From Bacteroidota bacterium (GTDB lineage Bacteria; Bacteroidota; Bacteroidia; Flavobacteriales_D; Sanyastnellaceae), in the NCBI GenBank assembly GCA_016868835.1, contig VGFR01000003.1, forward strand, positions 1 through 57,840: 57,840 bases of DNA, given 5' to 3'. Under the pieces are notes generated by a model. It had not been told where the DNA came from. It made no database searches and saw only the letters and a list, made by a program, of their open reading frames with translations. Position 1 is the stretch's first letter. Each line of letters opens with the position of its first letter. The translations under genes were made by a program, and so were the position numbers. This document shows, one piece after another, positions 9,059-18,796 of this stretch.

Positions 9059-12000
9059 TTATTCTTTAATGAAAATGCCTTTAGAAGTTTCGTCCATACT
9101 ATTACAATGAAAATGAAAGGGATTTTTTGGTTGAGGCTTTCGTGTGGAAGCTCCGCCATTTTTTGCCTCTTCCATTTTCTGGACAATACGTTCACGCTCA
9201 GATGCAAAGGCCACTCTTGCTTTTTCATCATCTTCCAAGTTGAAATAACAAGCTCCGTCTATGTACGTCTTTTCTGCTCGAGCATAAATACTCAAAGGTT
9301 GGTTGTTCCAAACTACAAAGTCTGCATCTTTTCCAACTTTTAACGACCCCATGCGATCATCTAAGTGTAAAAGTTTAGCCGGATTCAAGGTTACCATTTT
9401 CAAGGCTTCCTCCTCCGGAACACTTCCATACTTTACAATTTTTCCTGCTTCTTGATTTAAGCGAGCACCCATTTCCGCATCATCTGAATTGATGGCAACA
9501 GTAATTCCTTGCTCATACATAACAGCGGCATTGTATGGAATAGCATCTTTAACTTCTGCTTTGTATGCCCACCAATCACTGAATGTAGACGCTCCCGCCC
9601 CGTGAGCCTTCATTTTATCTGCGACTTTATAACCCTCTAAAATATGTGTGAATGTATTTATTTTGAAGTTGAAACTGTCTGCCACATGCATGAGCATGTT
9701 TATTTCACTTTGCACATAGCTGTGACAGGTAATGAAACGTTCTTTGCGAAGAATTTCTAAAATGGTTTCCAATTCTAAATCCCTTCTTGGAGCGCTAGGC
9801 ATGGGAAGACCTTTCTTGACTTTCTTACAAGCGGCGTAGTAATTTTCCCAGGTTTTTCCGTATTCCAACGCGCGGTAGAAATGATCGTAATACACCTGCT
9901 CAACTCCCATGCGGGTTTGCGGGAAACGTGTTACTGCGCGATCTCCCCAATTGCTTTGCTTCACGTTTTCACCTAACGCGAATTTGATAAATCCAGGTGC
10001 GTTCTCAATCTTCATTCCTTCTGCATTTGCTCCCCAACGCAGTTTTACCAAAGCACTTTGTCCACCAATTGGATTCGCACTTCCGTGAAGCAACTGCGAA
10101 GCCGTTGTACCACCAGAGAGTTGACGGTAGATGTCAATGTCTTCCGGATAGATGACACTTCCTTCTTCAACCTCTGCACTGCTAGCTTGTGTGCCTTCAT
10201 TTACACTCGAAAGCGCAATGTGGCTGTGCTCATCAATAATACCAGGTGAAATGTGTTTTCCTGTGGCATCTATTTCCTTCACAACCTCACCTTTCGGAAT
10301 TACAAGATCTACGCCTATTCCAGCAATTTTCCCGCTTTTTACCCAAAGGTCTCCTTCTTGAATTTTTCCGTTTTCACAGGTCCACAATGTGGCATTGCGA
10401 AACACCACGTTTTCTTGTTGGGGCAGCGAGGTTCTTCCGTAGGCGGTGAACGGATAAATGATTTCGCCGGGAAGTGATTTTGTTTTTTCACCTTTTTTCA
10501 CCTCCTCTTTTTTCGGAAAAGAAGTAACGGTTGCACGCATTGAAAACGAAAGTTTCCCAAAGGTGACAAGATCTAAAACAAGCTCTTTTTCAGTTGGATG
10601 AATATTTCCTGAAACACGTGTAAAAGCTGAGCTGTCGAGCATTATTTCTCCGACTGGAAAACCATCTTTTAACTGTAATTTTAATTGAACAAGTGTGCTG
10701 TCTTTCGAATTAGAACCAAGCGCCTCATGAAGTTTTTTTAATTCCTCAGTTGTCTTCAATTTGGAACTAACTATAATTTCTTCCCCCTTACCCTTTTTAC
10801 TTTCTGCTTTTATACCGGTTCCTAAGACAGATATGGCGTAAGTCCCTTCAAGAGAAATGGCATCAGCACTTGAAACAAAGTATGGTTTCCCGTTTACCCA
10901 CGTTTCTAGCACCTTTGATTCAGATGTAAAAAGCTCTTTATTGGTAATAATAATATTGGCGTCATACCCAGCAAGAATAGATCCCACACGATGTTGAACG
11001 TTCAAATATTGAGCTGGACGAGTAGTCAATGCGGCTAATGCAATATTCGCGGGTAGTCCGTTTTCAACTGCAATACGAATGTTTTCAAGCAATTGGCTTT
11101 TGTCTTCAAGTCCGCTAGACGTAATACAGAATTCAATTCCAGCTTTATTCAAATAGGCTAAGTTAAAAGGCGCCAATTCCCAATGTTTTAATTCTGCTGT
11201 AGAAATATATCGGTTGCTCGCAGGATCGCTCACATCAAACGCTTGGGGGTAATTTACAGGAACAATAAACTTACCTTTTGTGGCTTTCATTTCTTCGATG
11301 CGCTGGTATTCGTTCCCTCCTGTTTTGAACAAATACTGCACACCAAACTCATCACCAATAGCGTCAGCACGAAGAATGTTCCATTTGTCATTGGCTTCGA
11401 AAATTTGAGCAAGATTGCTATTCACGTTCATTGCGCGAAGAGACAGGTTTGTTTCAACCGACTCCTTCAAATTCGCGTACCAGCTTGCATCGCAGTAGGT
11501 TTGTCGAAGTAAAGCAATGCTTCCCATAATTGAAGATGGGTATTGTTGTGGACTATTTCCTTTGTTAAACGAAAAATAAGCGGCAGCTTCAGCACGAATT
11601 ACGTCGGCGTGTATCTCATTGCCAAGGGCTATCAATGCGCCAGTACCGCGAGAAATGCCGTCTGCTTTATGCGCACATACCGCCGTTATTCCGGCATTTC
11701 GATAACTTGTTGCGTCGTCATCATTGTGTTGAACTTGCAAGGAGGCATTATACTCCGGATGAATAGCAGCGTTCCAGCCTAAAATACTTTTTCCTGTTTC
11801 CTCGGTTTCTTCGCCGTGATTGTCATTTTGCTTTTTAGGAATACCGTAAGTGGAGAAAGCATCAATGAATCCGGCATAAATGAATTTTCCGCTGGCATCA
11901 ATAATAGCGCAGTGCTTGGGTATGGGAATGTTTTTACCCACAGAAATTATTTTTCCCTTTTCAACAATAACAGTTGCACCTTCAAGTTTAATCTCAGGTG

Positions 12001-12136
12001 TTGAATAAATAGTTGCATTCGTCAGGGCATAGGCACTAACATCTTTTGGTCGAATACCATTGAATGGAAAGGTGTCTTGAGCAAACAAAAAGCATGAGTG
12101 CGAAGCAAGAAGGATTAAAAACAAAAGTTTTTTCAT
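9059..12136 (-). CDS. Exported tandem amidohydrolase, about 1025 aa
   Basis: I chose ATG 12136, which opens a good signal peptide (MKKLLFLILLASHSCFLFAQ); the track's TTG 12175 lies inside a promoter-like element. Two amidohydrolase-like halves are visible. The N-terminal half (about 30-430) has YAGFIDAFSTYG where HxH is expected, so it looks inactive. The C-terminal half (about 590-980) keeps likely metal ligands: HSH in IDEHSHIAL, His in ITCHSYVQSE, His in NTFTHILEG and Asp in INSDDAEMG. The link region is Lys/Glu-rich. It probably hydrolyses a cyclic amide or peptide-like substrate in the periplasm; the substrate is unknown. Confidence 0.82.
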   Translation of the reverse strand: MKKLLFLILLASHSCFLFAQDTFPFNGIRPKDVSAYALTNATIYSTPEIKLEGATVIVEKGKIISVGKNIPIPKHCAIIDASGKFIYAGFIDAFSTYGIPKKQNDNHGEETEETGKSILGWNAAIHPEYNASLQVQHNDDDATSYRNAGITAVCAHKADGISRGTGALIALGNEIHADVIRAEAAAYFSFNKGNSPQQYPSSIMGSIALLRQTYCDASWYANLKESVETNLSLRAMNVNSNLAQIFEANDKWNILRADAIGDEFGVQYLFKTGGNEYQRIEEMKATKGKFIVPVNYPQAFDVSDPASNRYISTAELKHWELAPFNLAYLNKAGIEFCITSSGLEDKSQLLENIRIAVENGLPANIALAALTTRPAQYLNVQHRVGSILAGYDANIIITNKELFTSESKVLETWVNGKPYFVSSADAISLEGTYAISVLGTGIKAESKKGKGEEIIVSSKLKTTEELKKLHEALGSNSKDSTLVQLKLQLKDGFPVGEIMLDSSAFTRVSGNIHPTEKELVLDLVTFGKLSFSMRATVTSFPKKEEVKKGEKTKSLPGEIIYPFTAYGRTSLPQQENVVFRNATLWTCENGKIQEGDLWVKSGKIAGIGVDLVIPKGEVVKEIDATGKHISPGIIDEHSHIALSSVNEGTQASSAEVEEGSVIYPEDIDIYRQLSGGTTASQLLHGSANPIGGQSALVKLRWGANAEGMKIENAPGFIKFALGENVKQSNWGDRAVTRFPQTRMGVEQVYYDHFYRALEYGKTWENYYAACKKVKKGLPMPSAPRRDLELETILEILRKERFITCHSYVQSEINMLMHVADSFNFKINTFTHILEGYKVADKMKAHGAGASTFSDWWAYKAEVKDAIPYNAAVMYEQGITVAINSDDAEMGARLNQEAGKIVKYGSVPEEEALKMVTLNPAKLLHLDDRMGSLKVGKDADFVVWNNQPLSIYARAEKTYIDGACYFNLEDDEKARVAFASERERIVQKMEEAKNGGASTRKPQPKNPFHFHCNSMDETSKGIFIKE

Positions 12137-12172
12137 GTTGTCGTTTAAAAAGAAAATCGATTTCGATTCTAA

Positions 12173-12180
12173 CAAAAATA
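12173..12180 (-). promoter_or_regulatory. -7 promoter element TATTTTTG (minus strand) before the tandem amidohydrolase
   Basis: On the minus strand the sequence reads TATTTTTG, an exact TAnnTTTG match, 36 nt before ATG 12136. It would drive the minus-strand run from the tandem amidohydrolase towards trpS and the GT2 gene. Confidence 0.5.
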
Positions 12181-12228
12181 GTGGGATTCAAATGAACATG
12201 GCGTGTAAATGTTATCCTTGAATGCAAT

Positions 12229-12236
12229 TACATTTG
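12229..12236 (+). promoter_or_regulatory. -7 promoter element TACATTTG, 4 nt before the Nfu-type ATG
   Basis: TACATTTG matches TAnnTTTG exactly and is separated from ATG 12241 by only tatt. Transcription would start at or very near the ATG, predicting a leaderless mRNA. A second, weaker match (TATCCTTG, 12213-12220) is present upstream and could give a short leader instead. Confidence 0.5.
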
Positions 12237-12240
12237 TATT

Positions 12241-12879
12241 ATGGGCGAAAGAAAAAAAATACCTACCGCATTATATGCCGAAATGACTCCGAATCCTGCA
12301 ACCATGAAGTTTGTGGCGGATAGACTTTTATTAACCGGTGGCCTGCAAGTAGAATATCAAAATAAAAATGAAGCAAAAGGCTCTTCCCCTCTTGCAGAAG
12401 AACTATTTAACTTTCCTTTTGTAACAAATGTTTTCATAGCTAATAATTTCGTTACCGTCACTAAAGATGAATCTTTAACCTGGGACATGATAGTTATGCA
12501 ATTGAGGGAGTACATGAGAGAATGGTTAATGGATAATGAAATTGCCGTAACAACGGTGCCAGCCCACTTGATGAACAGGGCCCCACAGTCTATTGCGAGT
12601 GACAATGATGAAAAGATAGTTTCAAACCCTCTTCCAAAGTTCGAATCCACAGAATTAGACGAAGCCATTCAAGCCATTCTTGAAGAATATGTAAAACCAG
12701 CGGTTGAGCGCGATGGGGGTGCAATAGATTTTATTGGATTTAAAGATAAAACGGTATATGTCCAAATGAAGGGTTCTTGTGCGGGTTGTCCATCTTCAAC
12801 AGCAACGCTCAAGGGGGGTATTGAGAATTTATTAAAAGCGAAATTTCCTGAATCCATTGAATGTGTAAGCTCTATTTGA
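12241..12879 (+). CDS. Nfu/NifU-type Fe-S cluster scaffold or carrier
   Basis: The 212-residue protein has an N-terminal Nfu_N-like domain (about 8-100, TPNPATMKFVADR) and a C-terminal NifU-like domain (about 140-208). The cluster-binding CxxC is in MKGSCAGCPSSTATLKGG. It would carry and deliver Fe-S clusters to apo-enzymes in the cytosol. Potential clients encoded nearby include IspG, HemW and RlmN (inference). The stop overlaps the start of the next gene by one base (TGATG), although that gene encodes an outer-membrane protein, so the link may only be positional. Confidence 0.92.
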   Translation: MGERKKIPTALYAEMTPNPATMKFVADRLLLTGGLQVEYQNKNEAKGSSPLAEELFNFPFVTNVFIANNFVTVTKDESLTWDMIVMQLREYMREWLMDNEIAVTTVPAHLMNRAPQSIASDNDEKIVSNPLPKFESTELDEAIQAILEEYVKPAVERDGGAIDFIGFKDKTVYVQMKGSCAGCPSSTATLKGGIENLLKAKFPESIECVSSI

Positions 12880-13979
12880 TGAAAAAAAACTTCATTTTAC
12901 TAGCAATCGTCACACTGAGTTGTGTTGCGTTGAACGCGCAAATAACTGCTCCGAAATATGTGAATGAATTTTTACAGATTGGAGTAGGGGCTCGATCATT
13001 CGGAATGTCAGGAGCTCAAGTAGCATCAGTTTCAGACGTAACCGCCGGTTATTGGAATCCGGCAGGCTTGTTACAATTGACAGACCAATGGGAGTTTGCA
13101 ACTATGCACAATGAATACTTTGCCGGAATTGCGAAGTATGATTTTATTTCTGCAGGTAAGAAGGTAGATGATAAAACGGCCGTAGCGGGGACTATTGTGC
13201 GTTTTGGTGTAGATGATATACCAAACACCCTTGATTTATACGATCCAAACGGGAACGTTGATTACTCTAGAATCACAACGTTTAATGCCGCTGACTATGC
13301 TTTTATTTTTTCTATAGCCCAAGACGGACTCACTACCAAATCGAACTTCGTTAACCAGTTGAAATTTGGAGGAAATATTAAGCTGATTTACCGCAATATT
13401 GGCTCATTTGCAAATGCTTTTGGTATTGGCTTCGATTTTGGAACTCAATTGAAGAAAGAGCGCTGGAGTGCAGGACTTGTTATTCGTGATGCAACAAGCA
13501 CCTTCAATGCATGGATGTTCAATTTGAATGAATCAGCAATTACTGTTTTTCAGAATACCGGAAACACACTCCCTGAAAACGGCCTAGAGATAGCTCTTCC
13601 GAGGTTTATAACAGGTGGCGCTTACCACGGGAAATGGAATAAAAAAATAAAAGGAGAGGAGCTTTCGTACCTTATAGAATCGAACGTTCAACTTACTACA
13701 GATGGACAAAGAAACACGTTGGTTTCAATGAAAGGTTTGAATCTAGATCCTAATCTTGGATTTGAACTGGGCTATGCCAATATCCTGTTTCTTCGGGGTG
13801 GAATAGGTAACATTCAACGCTCTGTTGATTTTGACAATACGCAATACATGTCTTTCCAACCCAACATTGGTGTGGGAATTCGATTGCGTAAATGGTTTTT
13901 AGATTACGCATTGTCTGATGTAGGAAATCAATCAGATGTTCCTTACAGCAATGTGTTTTCTCTGAAAATCAAAATCTAA
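12879..13979 (+). CDS. PorV/PorQ-family outer membrane barrel, PorV2-like
   Basis: I chose ATG 12879 (TGATG overlap with the Nfu-type gene), which starts a clear signal peptide, MKKNFILLAIVTLSCVALNAQ. The mature 345 or so residues begin with the family signature GVGARSFGMSGAQVAS and YWNPAGL and continue with alternating barrel-type strands. PorV shuttles T9SS cargo to the attachment complex; PorV2-like paralogues are common in Bacteroidota but their role is less clear. The stop overlaps that of the convergent T9SS cargo gene by 4 nt (CTAA). Confidence 0.8.
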   Translation: MKKNFILLAIVTLSCVALNAQITAPKYVNEFLQIGVGARSFGMSGAQVASVSDVTAGYWNPAGLLQLTDQWEFATMHNEYFAGIAKYDFISAGKKVDDKTAVAGTIVRFGVDDIPNTLDLYDPNGNVDYSRITTFNAADYAFIFSIAQDGLTTKSNFVNQLKFGGNIKLIYRNIGSFANAFGIGFDFGTQLKKERWSAGLVIRDATSTFNAWMFNLNESAITVFQNTGNTLPENGLEIALPRFITGGAYHGKWNKKIKGEELSYLIESNVQLTTDGQRNTLVSMKGLNLDPNLGFELGYANILFLRGGIGNIQRSVDFDNTQYMSFQPNIGVGIRLRKWFLDYALSDVGNQSDVPYSNVFSLKIKI

Positions 13980-15520
13980 TCTACCACGAATCGAACAGAT
14001 TGATTGGTCTGCTCGCCCTTAACTTGAAGGGTGTATAATCCAGAAGGTAAATTCAAATCAAAGGTCTTTGAAAACATTCCTCCTGGTATACCAACGCGCT
14101 CCGTGTACACTTGCTTTCCGGTTAAATCGAAAATGTGAACATTTGTTTTATCAAATCGAGGTAAGAACGTATTCAATGTAAAGGAACCTGCATTTGGATT
14201 GGGGTAAATTAAACTTTCGGCCATCGAGTGAAGTGACTCATTCACATTTACAATCGGCTCAACAACAATATTTTCATCGCCATTCACATAATAAGTGTAA
14301 CAATAGAAAACAATCATCATTTCATCACCTGTTTCTTCACCGGCAATGACTAGCTGTGGTGGGTTGTTTGGGTTATACGGATTGGCTGAAGTGTTGTCAT
14401 AGAAAGCCTCAGCTCTCAACTGTGTTCCCTGTGGAATTGGAATGAGCTGTGGGTAATTGTAGCTCAATTGCCATTCAAAACGCCAATTTGGAATGCTAAT
14501 TAGCGGCTCTGTGCTGCCATCGGCAAGCTCTGCCCAACTGCTTATGCTTCTTCCAATCAAATGCATATGTGGAAAGCAACCAATAAGCGTAACATCATAT
14601 GGAACATTGTACGTTTCAGTGAACGTAGCCGTTTGGTTGGCCGGAATGAATAAAAAGTTCTGATCCAACACACCCGGTGCATGAACTAAAATAGGATTGT
14701 ACCAAACCTCACGCGGTGTTGGATCATCTGAGTAATGCAAATTTACTGTTGTCTGGTCTGATTGACCGAGGGTTCCAGCTGGATAATGAAATTCAATTAA
14801 AAAATCTCCCCCTGCCTCTAGTCGTTGTGCGAAGCCATTGGGAACCCACAGTGGCCCACTTCCTGGCGCCCAAGCAGCCACGAACTTCGCTCCACTCACC
14901 AAACCCCCACCAGTAGATTGAAATCCTTCACCAGGATCATTCGCATCTTGTTGTGCGCCCGCTCCTGTTGGGTCGTAAGAGATGACCACGTGATGAACAA
15001 TGTCGTCGTTTCCAGGAATAATCTCAATTGCATCTAACCATCCATCTTGAACAAGCCCACTAGGAACTACAAACGTTCTGTAGTAATCTGAATTCGTTGC
15101 GGGACTTGTATAATTGGGCGTCATGAAGTTATAGTCAATACTAGGAAGTTGAGTATTATCATTAAAAACCGGTGCTGTTGGAGCTAGGGCTAAATCTCCT
15201 GATGGTGCACCGGCAGAAATCCAGTTTTCAATGGTTTGTTTTTCAACAGCAGTTAACACATTCTCCCCAACGAAATGTCTGTAATTCGGGTCTGCTGGCC
15301 AGGGGGGCATTTCACCACTCATAATTGCAGTATAGATGCTTGATTGTCCATTATAGGCGTCTTCGTATGTCATAAATGACGAAGGTCCAATTCCCCCGGC
15401 ATGGTGGCATTTCGCGCAATGTTCGAAAAGTATAGGAGCTACATCTTCACTCCAAGTTTGAGCTTGAAGATTCGAACCCATTAAAAAGAGTCCACCACAA
15501 AAAAGTAATATTTTTTTCAT
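13976..15520 (-). CDS. T9SS-secreted haem c / copper monooxygenase-like protein
   Basis: The 514-residue protein has a signal peptide (MKKILLFCGGLFLMGSNLQAQ). A cytochrome-c-like region (about 22-105) carries a CxxCH haem site, CAKCH, and GEMPPWPADP. Next comes a region like the copper type II ascorbate-dependent monooxygenases, with His-rich DDIVHHVVIS, a HYP segment and FPHMHLIGRS. A type A sorting domain follows (YPNPNAGSFTLN to the end). Haem attachment in the periplasm would precede T9SS export. The substrate and activity are unknown. It overlaps the convergent PorV-like gene by 4 nt. Confidence 0.82.
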   Translation of the reverse strand: MKKILLFCGGLFLMGSNLQAQTWSEDVAPILFEHCAKCHHAGGIGPSSFMTYEDAYNGQSSIYTAIMSGEMPPWPADPNYRHFVGENVLTAVEKQTIENWISAGAPSGDLALAPTAPVFNDNTQLPSIDYNFMTPNYTSPATNSDYYRTFVVPSGLVQDGWLDAIEIIPGNDDIVHHVVISYDPTGAGAQQDANDPGEGFQSTGGGLVSGAKFVAAWAPGSGPLWVPNGFAQRLEAGGDFLIEFHYPAGTLGQSDQTTVNLHYSDDPTPREVWYNPILVHAPGVLDQNFLFIPANQTATFTETYNVPYDVTLIGCFPHMHLIGRSISSWAELADGSTEPLISIPNWRFEWQLSYNYPQLIPIPQGTQLRAEAFYDNTSANPYNPNNPPQLVIAGEETGDEMMIVFYCYTYYVNGDENIVVEPIVNVNESLHSMAESLIYPNPNAGSFTLNTFLPRFDKTNVHIFDLTGKQVYTERVGIPGGMFSKTFDLNLPSGLYTLQVKGEQTNQSVRFVVD

Positions 15521-15536
15521 AATCTACAGGTTGAAT

Positions 15537-15544
15537 CAAATATA
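15537..15544 (-). promoter_or_regulatory. -7 promoter element TATATTTG (minus strand)
   Basis: Minus-strand TATATTTG is an exact TAnnTTTG match 16 nt before ATG 15520 of the haem/copper T9SS protein. No convincing -33 element is visible. Confidence 0.5.
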
Positions 15545-15656
15545 GTCAAATTCAATTGGTTGAAGTAATCACAGTTCATTGGTTTTCAGTTGAGATGTGT
15601 TTATTATTCCAAGGGATTAATTTTTTCCACCTTTTTTTTCATACGATCTTGCATGC

Positions 15657-17270
15657 ATGGAAATGGTTCGAATAGAAAACCTATCTGCGACATTTGGTGA
15701 CTCTTGTGTTTTAAAAAATGTCTCGTTGTGCCTAAAAAAAAATGTTTGGCTGTCTGTTGTTGGTGAATCAGGTAGTGGGAAATCACTAACTGCGTTAACC
15801 ATGTTGGGTCTATTGGATAACACAAACATCAAATACACCACTGGGTCAATTGTTGTTTTTCCACCCTTAAGTAGCGAAACTCAAGAATTTCGAAATCCCC
15901 ATGATTTAAAAACATACAGAGGGAAAGGTATAGGCTTCATTTTTCAAGAGCCCATGACCGCCTTGAATCCAGCATTGACTTGCGGATTTCAAGTATCAGA
16001 GGCAATTCCAAGTGGTATTGGAAAAACTGCGGGAAAGGAGTATGTTTTACAACTTTTCAATGAAGTACAATTACCTGTTCCCGAAGAGGTTTATAAAAAA
16101 TACCCGCATCAACTTTCCGGAGGACAGAGGCAACGGGTGATGATTGCCATGGCTTTGGCTGGAAACCCTCAGCTTCTCATTGCTGATGAACCAACAACGG
16201 CACTTGATCCGACAGTACAAAAGGCGGTTTTGGACTTATTGAAAAACCTACAATCCAAACGCGAGATATCTATATTATTTATTTCTCATGACCTTGAAGC
16301 AGTTGCAAATGTATCTGACGAGGTAATCGTAATGCAAAAGGGCCAAATTGTTGAACAGGGTCGCGCTCAAGAAATATTACACAACCCTCAACACCCTTAC
16401 ACACAAGGCTTACTCGCCTGTAAGCCGAATAGGGAGAGAAAAGGAGAACGGTTAATGACGCTTAAAGACGAGTTCATCATTAAAAAAACCTATGCTTTTT
16501 CAGCATCGGAATTATCAATTTTGGAAGTCAAAAATGTTTCTAAGCAATACAACAGTACAGACCATAAAGCGCTGAATGATATTTCATTTGATATAAAGCA
16601 AGGGCAAAGTTTAGCGCTCATTGGAGAAAGCGGATGTGGCAAAACCACGTTGAGTAAAATTTTACTTGGTCTATTGCCTCCCACCGCGGGTGCGGTGCAT
16701 TGGAAAGGAACAGAGCTTCTAAGCAGTTCCCAACCATTTTCAAAACCTGTTAGAGGAAAGATTCAAATGGTTTTTCAAGACCCGTTTGCCTCCTTGAATC
16801 CGAAACACACCATAGCTACAACGCTCATTGAAACTTTACGAGCCTACGAACCGCAACTATCAAAAAGTCAATTGAATGAGCGAGTAGAAATTTTATTAAA
16901 CGAAGTTGGAATGGAAGGAGACGCTCGGTCAAAATACCCACACAATTTCTCGGGAGGGCAAAGACAACGTATTGTTATTGCAAGGGCTTTAGCATCTCAA
17001 CCGGAGTTACTCATTTGCGATGAGGCCGTAGCTGCATTGGATGTTTCCGTTCAAAGTCAAATTCTGAACTTGCTCAATGAGCTAAGAGAACAAAAAAACC
17101 TGAGCTACTTGTTTATCTCTCATGACATGTCGGTTGTTTATCACATGTGTGATTCTGCCATGATTATGCAAAAGGGTGAAATCATAGAAACGGGCTCTAT
17201 CTCAGACATTTTCAACGCACCGAAAAATCAATACACGCAAGAGCTTTTGCGTTCAGCGAGCATGCATTGA
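15657..17270 (+). CDS. Fused double ABC ATPase, peptide/nickel transporter type (YejF/DppD-DppF-like)
   Basis: The 537-residue protein holds two complete ABC modules. The first has Walker A GESGSGKSL and signature LSGGQRQRV; the second has Walker A GESGCGKTT, signature FSGGQRQRIVIARAL and Walker B LLICDEAVAALD. Each has the oligopeptide-family extension with HPYTQGLL or NQYTQELL near its end. It would power uptake of oligopeptides or similar solutes at the inner membrane. No permease or binding-protein gene is adjacent, so its partners must be elsewhere. Either ATG 15657 or the in-frame ATG two codons later could be the start. Confidence 0.9.
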   Translation: MEMVRIENLSATFGDSCVLKNVSLCLKKNVWLSVVGESGSGKSLTALTMLGLLDNTNIKYTTGSIVVFPPLSSETQEFRNPHDLKTYRGKGIGFIFQEPMTALNPALTCGFQVSEAIPSGIGKTAGKEYVLQLFNEVQLPVPEEVYKKYPHQLSGGQRQRVMIAMALAGNPQLLIADEPTTALDPTVQKAVLDLLKNLQSKREISILFISHDLEAVANVSDEVIVMQKGQIVEQGRAQEILHNPQHPYTQGLLACKPNRERKGERLMTLKDEFIIKKTYAFSASELSILEVKNVSKQYNSTDHKALNDISFDIKQGQSLALIGESGCGKTTLSKILLGLLPPTAGAVHWKGTELLSSSQPFSKPVRGKIQMVFQDPFASLNPKHTIATTLIETLRAYEPQLSKSQLNERVEILLNEVGMEGDARSKYPHNFSGGQRQRIVIARALASQPELLICDEAVAALDVSVQSQILNLLNELREQKNLSYLFISHDMSVVYHMCDSAMIMQKGEIIETGSISDIFNAPKNQYTQELLRSASMH

Positions 17271-17382
17271 TTGGTGGTATTACATCAAAGAAGTGGGAAG
17301 ATCAAAAGCTGAAACAAGTCTTTTCTCTAATTTTGCTACTCGTTGGAACAGGAATGACAATCAAAGAAGTAATAGTAAGCGT

Positions 17383-18789
17383 ATGAAAATAGAACAGATT
17401 TACACAGGATGTTTAGCTCAAGGAGCCTATTACATTGAAAGCAACGGAGAGGCTGTAATAATTGACCCATTGCGCGATGTTCAATCGTATGTTGAAAAGG
17501 CCAAATCGAATGGAGCCGTTATAAAATATATTTTAGAAACACATTTTCACGCTGACTTCGTGAGTGGACATTTGGAGTTAAGCGAGGCCACGGGAGCGAA
17601 AATTGTTTTTGGACCAAGTGCTAAAACAAATTTTGACACACACGTTGCTCATGATGGTGAAATACTAAAAGTGGGAAATATTACCATTGAAGTTCTTCAT
17701 ACACCTGGGCACACCTTGGAAAGCAGTTGCTTTTTATTGCGCGATGAAGACGGTGTTCAACATGCGGTGTTTACAGGAGACACCCTGTTTATCGGCGATG
17801 TTGGAAGACCGGACTTGGCCCAAAAAGCCGGTTCAATTACACAAGAAGATTTGGCCGGGATGCTATATGATAGCCTAAGAAATAAACTCATGCCTCTAGA
17901 AAATCATGTGTTGGTTTACCCCGCGCATGGTGCGGGAAGCGCGTGCGGTAAGAACATGAGTAAAGAAACGTTTGACACATTGGGTAATCAGAAAGAAGTG
18001 AACTACGCATTACAAGACATATCGAAAGAGCAGTTTGTTCAAGAACTTACAACAGGGTTATTAGCACCCCCCTACTACTTTGCAGAGAACGTTGCATTGA
18101 ATAAGTCCGGAGCAGACAGTTTAAACTCAGTTTTATCAAAGTCTGCTCAAGGATTGAGCCCAGAGCAGTTTCAATTGAGAAGCGAAGATGAGTCGGTATT
18201 AATTCTAGACGTAAGAGCACCACAATCTTTTTGTCAAGCATTTATTCCAGGAGCAATTAACATTGGTCTTAAGGGAGATTTTGCTCCATGGGTAGGAACG
18301 CTAATCACAAATTTGAAACAATCTATTTTGTTGGTAACGGATGAACGGCAAGAAGAAGAGGCAATCACAAGACTAGCTCGAGTTGGATACGATGGAGTTG
18401 TTGGGTTTTTAAGCGGTGGCATGGAAGCATGGAAACTGAGCGGTTTCGAATTAGATACAATTGAAAGTATTCATGCAGAAGAATTTGAGAAAAGAGTGGC
18501 AGAAGGAGAATTTAAAGTTTTTGATGTGAGAAAACCGGGTGAGTATGAAGCGGAGCATTTGGAATTGGCCTACACCACACCGCTGCACGAGCTGAATTTG
18601 CATATGTCAAAGTTTCAAGTTGAAAAAACGAAGTATGTGCATTGCGCGGGCGGATACAGAAGCATGATTGCTTGTAGTATTTTAAAAGCCAGAGGCATAG
18701 CAGATGTAATTGATGTGGCCGGCGGATTCAACGCCATTTCAAAAACCAATCTCACACGAACACAATTTGTTTGCCCGAGTAAAAAGTAG
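17383..18789 (+). CDS. MBL-fold hydrolase fused to two rhodanese domains (persulfide dioxygenase-like)
   Basis: I chose ATG 17383 (468 aa, [18 protein letters not shown]); the track's GTG 17293 adds 30 residues unlike the family. The MBL domain (about 1-240) has metal-binding [20 protein letters not shown] and [16 protein letters not shown], matching ETHE1/BLH-type persulfide dioxygenases. Rhodanese 1 (about 265-360) has no Cys at the active-site loop. Rhodanese 2 (about 370-465) has the catalytic loop VHCAGGYRS. It likely oxidises protein or glutathione persulfides in sulfide handling. It sits alone between the ABC gene and tatA. Confidence 0.87.
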   Translation: MKIEQIYTGCLAQGAYYIESNGEAVIIDPLRDVQSYVEKAKSNGAVIKYILETHFHADFVSGHLELSEATGAKIVFGPSAKTNFDTHVAHDGEILKVGNITIEVLHTPGHTLESSCFLLRDEDGVQHAVFTGDTLFIGDVGRPDLAQKAGSITQEDLAGMLYDSLRNKLMPLENHVLVYPAHGAGSACGKNMSKETFDTLGNQKEVNYALQDISKEQFVQELTTGLLAPPYYFAENVALNKSGADSLNSVLSKSAQGLSPEQFQLRSEDESVLILDVRAPQSFCQAFIPGAINIGLKGDFAPWVGTLITNLKQSILLVTDERQEEEAITRLARVGYDGVVGFLSGGMEAWKLSGFELDTIESIHAEEFEKRVAEGEFKVFDVRKPGEYEAEHLELAYTTPLHELNLHMSKFQVEKTKYVHCAGGYRSMIACSILKARGIADVIDVAGGFNAISKTNLTRTQFVCPSKK

Positions 18790-18796
18790 AATGCAG

